Shown: piece after piece, positions 1 to 9,450 of the stretch | Layout: each line of letters begins with the position of its first letter | Position numbering within the stretch: the stretch's first letter is position 1 | Source: Paraphysomonas bandaiensis | Lineage: Eukaryota; Chrysophyceae | Length of the DNA stretch: 64,000 nt | Direction: 5' to 3' | Assembly: GCA_965644295.1 (NCBI GenBank) | Contig: CBFFRP010000408.1 | Location: 1-64,000 of the forward strand | The notes under the pieces: generated by a model | What the model was told of the DNA's origin: nothing | What the model saw: the letters and a program-made list of their open reading frames with translations, nothing else | The model's database searches: none | Made by a program: the position numbers and the translations under genes

Positions 1-35
1 TGTACGCCTTCTCCTCCATCAACGTAAGTGGCTGC

Positions 36-499
36 TGTAGTTGTTCTTAAGAACAACGTATGCTCAAGCAAAAACAACACTGATCTACAACGTTTTAAAA
101 AGATTTTAAGTGCACGCCAGCGGGCTGCTACACTGTTGAACTCACCAGCGGGTGATGTTCCTCAACTCAGACGCAAACCGCGAAAGAATTTAAATAAATC
201 GTTATTTAAAACGTGTAATAGAAAAGTGAGTAACACTGCTATACAACTCTACAGTAACACACACATACAACATCCATGACTACAGCATTTCACCAGCACA
301 CAACACCAGATCTAGAAGTATTTTATCCGGTGCGTTATCTACAGCTTCAACACTCCGTGTATACACACGCAAAGTAGAAACTGAGAAGGTGTAACTGAAA
401 CTGAAAATACAAAACACTCTGATACGTAGGTAGAGAGTACAAGAAGAGTATACATATCATTCTACTACCTAACGATAAATAACCAGTACTGCGATTACA
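36..499 (-). repeat. 3' LTR of the gypsy element
   Basis: This 464-base terminal repeat starts TGTAGTTG and ends GATTACA on the plus strand. Bases 36-273 are identical to 6346-6583. Bases 274-499 differ from the other LTR by many small indels and substitutions. A perfect 18-base palindrome, GTTGTTCTTAAGAACAAC, lies at 40-57 near the end of the repeat. Confidence 0.93.
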
Positions 500-514
500 C
501 TACCCTCTTTCCCC
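500..514 (-). other. polypurine tract of the gypsy element
   Basis: On the minus strand the sequence GGGGAAAGAGGGTAG immediately precedes the 3' LTR. Position and composition are those of the plus-strand primer of LTR retrotransposons, and this fixes the LTR border at 499/500. Confidence 0.85.
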
Positions 515-700
515 AGCTGGAGAAATTGGATTGTGAACACAGACTGCGATTCATCAGCATGCAAATACTTAAATCGGCCATACTAGATAGCGTCATTCTA
601 AGTATAAACAAACAAAATCAGATTTAAACAGATATTGAGAATAAACTAGATGAGACAAGGTAGTGGTACAATAGAAATAAAAAGAATATTGCAAATATTA

Positions 701-3700
701 TCATAATATAATATAATAGAAGAATAAAACCGTGTTTACAAGAGTATGCATCAGGAAAACTCTTGCTAAAACTCCGAATCGGCAAGCTACCATGGTAGAC
801 GGATTGAAGTCGAAGCATAGTCCATAGCAGTAAACATCATAGGCACTCCATTCATAGGTATTGTCGAAGAGTGGGCAGTATAAATCGATGCGTAGACGGC
901 GTTTGCCTGCCCATCGTTTATAACGGCATAATACTACATAATTTGTGACATAGCAATCCGGTAATGATAATGCGTCGTAGAAGTCTGCTCCCCAAGCTCG
1001 TAGGTTGATGTACACCTCTTGGCCTGGTTGAACTCCATCAATCTGCTGTTTCCGCATTCGTAGTCGTTGTTCTTTAGCTTCCTTAGCAGAAAATAAAAGC
1101 GGAAATAACGCAGGAACGTCTTTACAATACTGCTGAAAAGCCCGTGCTGTTGCAAGATCGGAATTGTATGGAATCCACACTTGTGAATCATCGCTAAATA
1201 ATACGAGAAAATCCATAGTAGATCTCTTTTCAGGATCTCCCCGATAAGCCACAATCTTTCGCACTTCATACTGGTTATAGTCTACTAAAGCAATGCGGAA
1301 TGCCTCATCATGGGTACCAAAAAATGGTTTAAGCCAAGACATATGAAAGACTACCTCAAATCGCATTACAATATGTGTACAGGTGATATCTGCTTTGTAC
1401 GTAGAGACAACCTCGTATGGACCTTTAAATCTAGGATATAGTTTTGACGGTTTAAATTTCGAAGAATTAGGATGCAATAAAACAAGCTGTCCTGGTTGAT
1501 ATTCCGTAAGTGTCTCCGGAGGTGTTTTGGATTTTCTCTTTGCTTGGATCTTGCGTTGAACATCACATGCAATCTCACGTATAGTTCTCAAATTCTGATT
1601 TATAAGAGATAAATACTCCGTAGTATCAACCGAATCTGACACAGCATCTGACAATTTGAAATAAGGTTTGTCTATTGTACCAAATGTAAACTCAAAAGGT
1701 GACAATCCCGTTTCGCTACTTATTTCATCATTCAGTATGAACTGGATTACCATATAGCACTCCGGCTCTCCCCAGCAATCTTGCAACCTTTCATCATGTA
1801 CAAGAGCACTTAGAAATCGTAATGTCTCTCTATGAGTTCTCTCCACCATGTTGGACTCATGTCTATCTGTCAAAGACATTCTAAAGCGCACACCAAACCA
1901 TTTCAACAATAACTGAACAACCTCTGCTGTAATATTCGAACCTGGGTCTGAAATTAACACTTCCGATATTCCGTACGTCACGAAATAAGAAAACAACGCT
2001 CGCGCTACTCCAACCGCCGTGTAATCAGTTGCTGGATACAGACCAACCAAACGCGATGGCAATTGCTTTACAACATGGATACAACAATGCCCTTTCTTGT
2101 CAGGAGGAGACACAGAGAGTGTGTCAAATCCTACGTAATGTCTACAATGCTCGGAGTCTAAAGCTCTGATAGGTGCCTGCAAGGAAGCACTCATTCCCGC
2201 ATTAAATTTCTGACAAATGGGACACCGATCTATGAAATCTTGTATCACCTCTGTGGTTAACTTGTGACCTGGAAATACCTTACTCAGCTTTAACCATGTT
2301 CGTTTAACTCCATGGTGACCTATCCGACCATTGTGTACTAAGTCGAACGCCTCTTTGGGTGAACTAGGTTTTATACCTTGAGCCGCTAGTTCATCTAAAG
2401 CTGCAAGTATCTCAGCTGGAAACGCTGCATAACAAGCTACATCGTCGGTTTCTGAACTCCATTCCCCTACTTGGTTAAGCTCAATAAGCTGATCATCTGG
2501 TAGTAAGTCCGTATTTTCAAACATAACTACTTCACCACATGCGACACTTTCTTCTGGAAAACATTCCATACAAACAGACAATAACATAACATGAGCCACA
2601 GCCGATTCCTGATCCTTACGAGATAACCAATCAGCAAATCTATTTAACTTTCCCTTGAAGTGAAGCAAGTCGAAATTGAAATTCTGTATAAACATCCGCA
2701 TGCGTACTATTCTGTCAACAACCGAAACTTCCATCCATTTAAGATTGGCGTGATCCGTCATGATCGTGAACTTTTTACCTCTCAAATAATACGACAAGGC
2801 ATATACACAAAAGAATATTCCAAAACACTCCTTGTCAATAGTGGACCACTTCAATGTTGGTTCCGAAAATTTCTTCGACACCATTGCAATTACTTGATAG
2901 AATTCTTGACCATTGGCATCAATGAAAATTTGTAATAACACACCTCCACATGCATAAAACGAAGCATCTGTCATCAAGATCCATCTTAAAGAATAGTCGG
3001 GATGATACAGAGTAAGAGATTTTAGAATCGCCTCTTTAAATCTACTAAATTCCTCCCTGTAATTTACTTTCCAACAATTCTCATTCCAGTCAAAATTCTT
3101 CTTCGTCATGTCATGTAACTTATGAGTAAGGTCACTATATAACGGAATAAAAGGTTTAAAATATATTGCCGCTCCAAGAAATCTCTGCATTTGTTTTGTC
3201 TTGTTTTTCCCTTCTGGAAATTCAATTGCAGTTACTGATAATTTTCGGGCCTCAGTTAATTGGTAAGTGTTGTCCTTGCAAAGATAGCCAAAAAATTCCA
3301 CTGATGAATAGCCAAATTTGCTTTTCGACAATTTCAACACGACATTATAATAAGTACATTTTTTAATGACCTTCTTGAATTTCTCAATAGCATCCTGATA
3401 ATCATACGCTAACACCAGTAAGTTGTCAAATATCACCACCATCCACTCTGAGAATTCGTTGAAAATATCAGACACTACATGCATCAAAACTCCACTTGCC
3501 GGAGAAACTCCCTCTGGCATAAACTTTGGTTCGAACTGACCCCATGGAGTTTGAACTGACAACAGTGCTGAAACTGATTCATGAAGTCTAATACCATGGA
3601 AAGCATTACATATGTCTAAATCAATAAACACCTTATACCCAGCTGCTTTATGTAATTCTTTTATAACATCTGGTATGGGATAATGCGGACTTTCAATTTC

Positions 3701-4684
3701 TAAATTAACACGCCTGTAATCACCACATATTCGAATAAAAGGTTTCGTAGCCTTGGGTGCTACTACTATTGGTGATGCATAAGGACTCGTACTGGGACGA
3801 TAAAAGTATCCACACATCCTATTGAACTCCTCCTTAGTACGTTCATATAACATAGGTGGTATCCTTCTCATATTCTTTGGTTTAATTCTATCAGGAATAG
3901 TACTTTTCACCTTTAATTTTAACTCAGGAACATGCTGAATTCCAGTCCACTCTCTAGGAACAAAGACGTCAACTGCATCCTCTCTCAAAACTCTTAATAT
4001 ATCAGTTTGTTGAGCGAAATCAGGATGTACTTTTGATTCTAGTTCACTAAAATATTTCTCCCTAGCCTCATCCACTGACTGTTCCAAAAAAGTCACTAAA
4101 CTTCCAAAACTACATGGTTCGGGAATCATATCATCTTCCTCTGACTGTTCCGGAATTGGATTTTCCCAAGGATCACACACTGGTCCTGACGACATATATC
4201 TCCTAAGTTCGTCAATGTCTTCACCAATATTGGCAAGAACTTCTATCTCATTTAAATTAACTGATTGCCCCGCACTCAGTGATGCTTTCTTAATCATATT
4301 CATAAATAACTCGGAAAAATGCTCACAGATTGCCGGTAATCCTATAATAATATCCTTTGCCAAACCGTCCAAAACATACAGTGAAAGTTGTGCTTTGTAG
4401 GTCTTACCCTCATCTTCAAAAGCAATTGTAACAGGAATATATCCTTTAAGTTCAATCTGATGTCCGTCTGCTACTTTAACCCTCAACTTTTTATGTACCA
4501 TATCTTTTAACAATTTGTCCCCACACTTCTTAACAAAATTTGATGAAATAAAATTATCCGAAGATGATCCGGAATCAAATAAAACCATTTCCACATTAAT
4601 CTTATCACCACAATTATTTATTATCATTCCTTGCCTATGTACGGCATTGCGAAATCTGCTGGAAGTATCATTGTAATCTCGCAT
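701..4684 (-). CDS. pol: gypsy Pol: protease, RT, RNase H, integrase, chromodomain-like region
   Basis: This is a 1327-residue open frame. It begins with a retropepsin motif (FDSGSSSDNF, about residues 36-45). The reverse transcriptase follows, with motif A FIDLDICNAF and a motif C that reads IFDN where gypsy elements usually have YLDD; the codons for the D and N are at 3422-3427. RNase H (MTDASF, STIDKECF, MTDHANLKW) comes next. The integrase has an HHCC zinc finger (HH...CPICQ) and a D,D,E core (FDTL, SDPGSN, ESNMVERTH). A GPY-type module (RFKGPYEV) and a chromodomain-like segment (YEVRKIVAYRG...VWIPYNSDL) follow, then about 150 residues with no recognised domain. The first ATG is 24 bases downstream of the gag stop and in the same frame, so Pol is probably made by stop readthrough, not from this ATG. 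Confidence 0.93.
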   Translation of the reverse strand: MRDYNDTSSRFRNAVHRQGMIINNCGDKINVEMVLFDSGSSSDNFISSNFVKKCGDKLLKDMVHKKLRVKVADGHQIELKGYIPVTIAFEDEGKTYKAQLSLYVLDGLAKDIIIGLPAICEHFSELFMNMIKKASLSAGQSVNLNEIEVLANIGEDIDELRRYMSSGPVCDPWENPIPEQSEEDDMIPEPCSFGSLVTFLEQSVDEAREKYFSELESKVHPDFAQQTDILRVLREDAVDVFVPREWTGIQHVPELKLKVKSTIPDRIKPKNMRRIPPMLYERTKEEFNRMCGYFYRPSTSPYASPIVVAPKATKPFIRICGDYRRVNLEIESPHYPIPDVIKELHKAAGYKVFIDLDICNAFHGIRLHESVSALLSVQTPWGQFEPKFMPEGVSPASGVLMHVVSDIFNEFSEWMVVIFDNLLVLAYDYQDAIEKFKKVIKKCTYYNVVLKLSKSKFGYSSVEFFGYLCKDNTYQLTEARKLSVTAIEFPEGKNKTKQMQRFLGAAIYFKPFIPLYSDLTHKLHDMTKKNFDWNENCWKVNYREEFSRFKEAILKSLTLYHPDYSLRWILMTDASFYACGGVLLQIFIDANGQEFYQVIAMVSKKFSEPTLKWSTIDKECFGIFFCVYALSYYLRGKKFTIMTDHANLKWMEVSVVDRIVRMRMFIQNFNFDLLHFKGKLNRFADWLSRKDQESAVAHVMLLSVCMECFPEESVACGEVVMFENTDLLPDDQLIELNQVGEWSSETDDVACYAAFPAEILAALDELAAQGIKPSSPKEAFDLVHNGRIGHHGVKRTWLKLSKVFPGHKLTTEVIQDFIDRCPICQKFNAGMSASLQAPIRALDSEHCRHYVGFDTLSVSPPDKKGHCCIHVVKQLPSRLVGLYPATDYTAVGVARALFSYFVTYGISEVLISDPGSNITAEVVQLLLKWFGVRFRMSLTDRHESNMVERTHRETLRFLSALVHDERLQDCWGEPECYMVIQFILNDEISSETGLSPFEFTFGTIDKPYFKLSDAVSDSVDTTEYLSLINQNLRTIREIACDVQRKIQAKRKSKTPPETLTEYQPGQLVLLHPNSSKFKPSKLYPRFKGPYEVVSTYKADITCTHIVMRFEVVFHMSWLKPFFGTHDEAFRIALVDYNQYEVRKIVAYRGDPEKRSTMDFLVLFSDDSQVWIPYNSDLATARAFQQYCKDVPALFPLLFSAKEAKEQRLRMRKQQIDGVQPGQEVYINLRAWGADFYDALSLPDCYVTNYVVLCRYKRWAGKRRLRIDLYCPLFDNTYEWSAYDVYCYGLCFDFNPSTMVACRFGVLARVFLMHTLVNTVLFFYYIIL

Positions 4685-4705
4685 AGCCGCTATCAGTGAT
4701 TGTGC

Positions 4706-6280
4706 TCAAAGGTCATCCAAAGGATTGTCATCCCCTTGTTGAACCTCTTCAACATCAGGTTGATCTCTGGTAAGAATACGTACATCACCAGGACGCTTTC
4801 TATCCCCAGGATATCTTTTCAATTGAGCTGGAGAATTACTGTATCGACGTTGAGGTGGTGCATTAATACTTGGTTTGGGCATTACTGTTAACCCCACTCT
4901 TTCAGTCATCTTCTTAAGAGCTTCAGTCAAAACAGCTTTATCATGTGAAAATTTACATGACTTATCTTTGCACCCACCATCTTGCGTCAATTCTCTAAAA
5001 CATGGGGAAGATTTCAATACCTCAGCCGCATACAAATCTTCTTCATGTTTCAGCACGTTTTGCTCCTCATCACTCACAGATTCTGAGTCAGAAACTTGTT
5101 GCTCAATTTGGTGTAGTCGCTTATCTACAGCAGACGATTTTGTTCGAAAATTAAAACGACTTTTGAATTGATTATATTTTAACGACAAATCCCTAGTAAT
5201 CTTCAACTGCTTAAAGAATTCTTTCAGAAAAGCTTTTACTGAAGGGAAATTTTCCGACCTCATAAGTCTCTTAGTAGTATCTCTCATACACGCAGGAATA
5301 AGACTCATCCACTGTTCCAACGAACCACCTCTCTTAGTCGTTACTAAAGGTATACTCTCATCAAGTTTGTTCATCTTAGCAGCCTCCTCCAAGAAATCAT
5401 ACCGCTGATTGAACTTCGTTTCCAAAATACAAAGATCCTCATCGACACGACGAAAATCCTCCAACTTGTCCATTGTTACTCTGTACGGCAAACACGACTC
5501 AAGCAACATCGAATTAAAATCCATCATATCCAAAGGTCTGAACTGATACTTCGCTGCCTCAATAACTCGCGTTACACTTGCATCTATGCATTCCAAAGGT
5601 TCAGTATAATCATCAGGATATAATTCCATCAACGTAAACCTAATCATTTCCTTAGCCCTGCCTTCCAACAATGTAAACACAGAAGGAATTGGTCCATTAT
5701 CACGACATTTCTCAAACTCAGCAATTCGTTCCAAGAAAACCAAAAACCCATCCAAAGTAATTTCCGACAACCTTATCTCCAAGTATGAATCGTCTTCTTT
5801 GGTCAACGTAACTTTAGCCTTCGGTTGACGATCGATTTCACGAAGTGCTTCCTGAATAGTCTGACGTTTAGGTCTGACAGGTGGTCGCTCCTCTTCACTC
5901 CTGAGAGCTTGAGTAGCATTCAATACACCCTCACGCACAGCATTCTCTATACGCGTATGCAACAACTCAGGGTCAATATACTGCTGCTCACGTCGCTCAG
6001 TAGTTGCGGCTACAGGCTGTTCACCATTCCCATGACCATCTGATTTAGACTCTTCAAACGGTATCTCCGAAAGCTGATCAGCTTGTATAATTTCTGAATT
6101 AGCTCTCGATGACCTTCCAGATCTCCTCTGATTGATCTCCTCAAGACTCCGTTGAACATGCTCATTGAACGCCTGTTGCTGATGAAAACGCTGCTCCATA
6201 TACTCACGTTGCTCACGCATATACTGCATCAAGTCTTCCAGAGTAAGCTCTGTCTTCGCATCTCCTTCTGCAGGCTCCAT
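4706..6280 (-). CDS. gag: gypsy Gag with CCCH-type zinc finger
   Basis: This is a 524-residue protein starting at ATG 6280 and ending at TGA 4708-4706. The N terminus is Glu/Gln-rich and probably coiled coil (EDLMQYMREQREYMEQ). A central region of about 250 residues fits a capsid-like Gag core. Near the C terminus a single zinc-binding motif reads C-x9-C-x4-C-x3-H (PCFRELTQDGGCKDKSCKFS then H), a CCCH arrangement instead of the usual CCHC knuckle. The tail is basic and then acidic (DDNPLDDL). Gag and Pol share the same frame, separated only by the TGA and seven sense codons before the first Pol ATG. Confidence 0.88.
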   Translation of the reverse strand: MEPAEGDAKTELTLEDLMQYMREQREYMEQRFHQQQAFNEHVQRSLEEINQRRSGRSSRANSEIIQADQLSEIPFEESKSDGHGNGEQPVAATTERREQQYIDPELLHTRIENAVREGVLNATQALRSEEERPPVRPKRQTIQEALREIDRQPKAKVTLTKEDDSYLEIRLSEITLDGFLVFLERIAEFEKCRDNGPIPSVFTLLEGRAKEMIRFTLMELYPDDYTEPLECIDASVTRVIEAAKYQFRPLDMMDFNSMLLESCLPYRVTMDKLEDFRRVDEDLCILETKFNQRYDFLEEAAKMNKLDESIPLVTTKRGGSLEQWMSLIPACMRDTTKRLMRSENFPSVKAFLKEFFKQLKITRDLSLKYNQFKSRFNFRTKSSAVDKRLHQIEQQVSDSESVSDEEQNVLKHEEDLYAAEVLKSSPCFRELTQDGGCKDKSCKFSHDKAVLTEALKKMTERVGLTVMPKPSINAPPQRRYSNSPAQLKRYPGDRKRPGDVRILTRDQPDVEEVQQGDDNPLDDL

Positions 6281-6345
6281 GACTCTTAGAACAGTTCAAA
6301 GGGCTCAATAACAGAATGAATGTTCTTATCAACTAGTAATATTAC

Positions 6346-6807
6346 TGTAGTTGTTCTTAAGAACAACGTATGCTCAAGCAAAAACAACACTGATCTACAA
6401 CGTTTTAAAAAGATTTTAAGTGCACGCCAGCGGGCTGCTACACTGTTGAACTCACCAGCGGGTGATGTTCCTCAACTCAGACGCAAACCGCGAAAGAATT
6501 TAAATAAATCGTTATTTAAAACGTGTAATAGAAAAGTGAGTAACACTGCTATACAACTCTACAGTAACACACACATACAACATCATGTTCAGCATTTCAC
6601 TTCAGCACACAACACACCAGATCAGAAGTATTTTATCCGGTACGTATCTACAGCTTCAACACTCCGTGTATACACTGAAAGAGTAGAAACTGAAAAGTGT
6701 AACTGAAACTGAAAATACAAAAACACTCTGTACGTGTTAGAGAGTACAACAGAAGAGTAACATATCATACTACTACCAACGCAGAAAATAACCAGTACTG
6801 CGTTACA
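6346..6807 (-). repeat. 5' LTR of the gypsy element
   Basis: This 462-base terminal repeat starts TGTAGTTG and ends GCGTTACA, followed directly by the CTGC target duplication. It should carry the promoter for the minus-strand element transcript. The half nearest the internal region (R/U5 side) is identical to the partner LTR, while the outer half (U3 side) is diverged. Confidence 0.93.
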
Positions 6808-6990
6808 CTGCTCCCCGAAGTCGCTCTCCTTAGGTGGCAGTTCCACCGCTACCTCGCTTTGTTCCTTCCTCATAAGGAATGTCTCGAAGTCCTCAATCCA
6901 TTGTTCAACGTTAGTCTCGTTGAACTGAGGAACTACTCCTCTATCCTCCTTCTCTCCTCCTCGCTCGCTACCATGTTGGGAAATGCTCAT
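6808..6990 (-). pseudogene. 5' end of a retrotransposon gag, split by the gypsy insertion
   Basis: A minus-strand reading frame starts at ATG 6990 and runs about 61 codons to 6808. It is rich in Glu, Lys and Arg and contains a VPQFNETNVEQWIEDFETFL stretch that resembles the start of retroelement Gag proteins. It stops abruptly at the right edge of the gypsy LTR. The sequence on the far side of the gypsy element (positions 31 down to 1, minus strand) continues the same reading frame if the element and one copy of its 4-base duplication are ignored. I infer a second retroelement that was the insertion target; its remainder lies left of the window. The family (copia or gypsy) cannot be told from this piece. 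Confidence 0.55.
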
Positions 6991-7440
6991 TTTACTTAGA
7001 TCAAAGAGAGATTAAGTTGTTAGACTAGATAGATTTATTAATATCGTTTACACGAATTGTGTTAAACAACACAAGCTCGTTTTGTGCCATGCATAAATCA
7101 CTACTTCTGTAGACCTTTCGCTACTAAACATATCTTGAAAGAGCAAACTATTTCAGTTTTCTCAATATCATAACAGCATCTACACATCACCATACTTCAC
7201 TGTATTCTCGTACATTGTCTTCAAGTACCACATTGAATATACTAGGATACAGTCCATATTCTAATAATCACGGCATAAATAACTAGCGTTTTTCTTCTTA
7301 GAATGAAATGTACCAAAAATATCAAAAAGGCAAATATCACTGACCATGTCAACAGAACTGCAACCATAGGAATATATATTATGATACTATGATGACCACG
7401 CGCTGTGCACCGATAGCCACAGAACAAGATGGCCGGTCCC
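6991..7440. other. probable leader or LTR of the interrupted host element; no gene
   Basis: This stretch lies upstream of the split gag on the minus strand and would hold that element's leader or LTR. I found no second copy in the window to define the borders. No coding region is supported. Confidence 0.3.
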
Positions 7441-7465
7441 TCAGGTGATACATTGTCTACATAGA

Positions 7466-7595
7466 GATATATTATTCAACCTAGTCAATTTGGTTGAATT
7501 TGCTAGTCATACTATTTTCGGTGTAAAAACCTAGTCAAAGCAATAAATGACTCAACCTAGTCAATAATTATAGTATTAAACCTAGTCGTGAATTG
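7466..7595 (+). repeat. CCTAGTCA-motif dispersed repeat, single arm
   Basis: This AT-rich block has five ACCTAGTCA or CTAGTCA-like motifs every 20-35 bases. It closely matches the left arm of the inverted-repeat element at 52885-53600 (shared TATTCAACCTAGTCAATTTG and TTTTCGGTGTAAAAACCTAG). I saw no opposite-orientation partner nearby, so it is a solo arm or fragment. Confidence 0.75.
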
Positions 7596-8720
7596 TACTC
7601 GCATATAGGTACGCGTTACAGGCCTATAGCTACACATTACAGGCATATAGCTACGCATTACAGAAGCATGAGGTCATAGCAGGTGACGTAAAACCAATGC
7701 AACATACATCAGCAGGTCAAAACAAATCTAAAGAGCGGTATATAGCAGCATAGGCAGGACTCCATCGCTCTAAAAAAAAGTTAAATAGAAGCACATGTAC
7801 ACTATATGCTACATCATAAATATATATGGCGTTAAAAGAATAATGAATAACAAGGATGGTACTAGGCATACGTATATACGTATATATATATTATGTGAAA
7901 AGGTAATATATATATAGGTAATATACATACACAATATATAATATATAGGGGTAATATATGAATATATATGAACATGTCGAATTCTTCCTATCTACAGCTA
8001 GAGAAGAACCAGTACCAAAAATATGCAGACTATGGTATATATTATATAAGAATATTATATTATATGCTTCACAGCAGAGAATCTCGGCTGGGCAAAACGG
8101 AACGCACTTCCTACACTTCTAACACTTTCACACCCACCCACATACGAACCCCAACGTTAGCTCTATTTAAATTAGTAATTCTGATTCTTAAACGCCTATC
8201 TATTGATTATAATAAGATATATATATATTCACCACTGCAAAAAATAATAAAGGATGTCTTATGTATAATATATTATATTATTATTATGATGTAGGTGGTA
8301 CATGTATGGTAGCACTGCATGCATAGTAAGTATGTTAATAGTGTAATGTCATAATATAATGCATGAACAAATAATATATTATTTTATAAGTAGTAATAAT
8401 AGCATACGCACACACAGCATTACAACAACATCATAATAATATATATTATCACTAGAGATAGGACTCACTCGTCCGCAATCATAGCTATATATATATATCC
8501 TAGCGCGTATATGTCATAACAACACTCTCTACTATTTGCAATATAGTCGTAGTGTGAAGCTTTACAGTAGTATTCTCAAAGTTCCCTAACCGGATGGCCA
8601 CCCAGAGCCTATAAGCACACACTATAAGCAACCCATGGACTCCGATCTAGCCAAAAGCCCGAGTGGCTTAATAGTGAATAAAATAGAGTAGTAGTAGTTA
8701 AACGCTATGTCGTTATATTA
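7596..8720. other. AT-rich spacer, no gene seen
   Basis: The stretch holds repeated TA-rich microsatellite tracts and three spaced copies of a short CGCATTACAGGC-like word near 7610-7665. There is no open frame with protein-like composition. Confidence 0.6.
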
Positions 8721-8749
8721 TTAGCTGAAGGACGGCTCAGTAAGATTGT

Positions 8750-9150
8750 TGGGGGTGTACCCCATAGCCGACATCGATAGAATTGCCCCGTTGTCATGGG
8801 TCACAAAAGTTTTGTACCGTCTACGTGTATTTTAGTCATTATTAGAACAACATCACTGTTCTTATTGAATATAATATATTGAAAGTCTTATTATTTAGCA
8901 ATAGGCGTTAAAAATCTGCACCAGTGTAATGGCTAGTTGAATGCTAGACAGACTATTTAAAGAGCTCTACCCATAGCTAATCAGTACAAACTCTATTATC
9001 CTACTATTTAGCTCTACAGAAGCAAGCACCAAGGTGCGACCACTTCCGTTCTTAATGTTGATTGTGAGGTTCGCCGTGATCGTGTGTCCCTTGGGATGAG
9101 ACTCCACTGAGCTTTTTGGAGGTACAGGGTTCTGTCGTATGGTCCTGAGT
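8750..9150 (-). repeat. dispersed repeat, inverted relative to copies at 40.8 kb and 60 kb
   Basis: On the minus strand this block carries the same words as the copies near 40830-41060 and 59960-60150: a CGGAAGTGG...CTTGGTGCTTG segment, an AGCTAAATAGTAGGATAA-like segment and the terminal AACGCCTATTGCTAA motif. About 300 bases of GC-richer sequence (9150-9450) follow, with short uncertain minus-strand open frames. I found no protein domain. The shared order of blocks shows one repeat family; its class is unclear. Confidence 0.7.
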
Positions 9151-9450
9151 GTACCGAGTGCTAGGTGTGTGGGCTGAGAGGTGGATAGAGAGTTGGAATG
9201 TGGCGCTGTTGTAGTGCACAGTTTGGGCCTCGGGCACAGGTAAACTTGTCGGAGACGGCGTCGTTGTCGAGGTCATGAGGGTTTCTTGCGGGATGGTGAT
9301 ATGTTCCTGTGGGTATGATTGGTGGGGTTCGTGTGTCCGGTGGTCCAGTCTCGGGTCGTCTGCGTACTCGTAGTAATCGTAGCACCCTTGGGCGCTTCCA
9401 TGGCTGACTGCGTTTCTGACGCGGTCGCCGGAGTAGCCTAGGGGATCCTT

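Larger units (their letters stand above)
36..6807 (-). mobile_element. Ty3/gypsy LTR retrotransposon, nearly complete, chromodomain-like C terminus
   Basis: The element is 6772 bases on the minus strand. It has TG...CA LTRs at 36-499 and 6346-6807 and a CTGC target duplication at 32-35 and 6808-6811. A polypurine tract abuts the 3' LTR. Gag and Pol are both open over their full lengths. Domain order protease, RT, RNase H, integrase, chromodomain-like is that of Ty3/gypsy (Metaviridae) chromoviruses. I found no convincing tRNA primer-binding site next to the 5' LTR. The element lies inside another element's gag, so it is the younger of the two. Intact ORFs argue for recent activity, but the two LTRs differ strongly in one half, which conflicts with a very recent insertion. 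Confidence 0.93.

Noticed and set aside
2660-2935. 91-codon plus-strand ORF inside the gypsy region
   Set aside because: It is antisense to the RT/RNase H coding region, has no domain and reflects the codon pattern of pol on the other strand.
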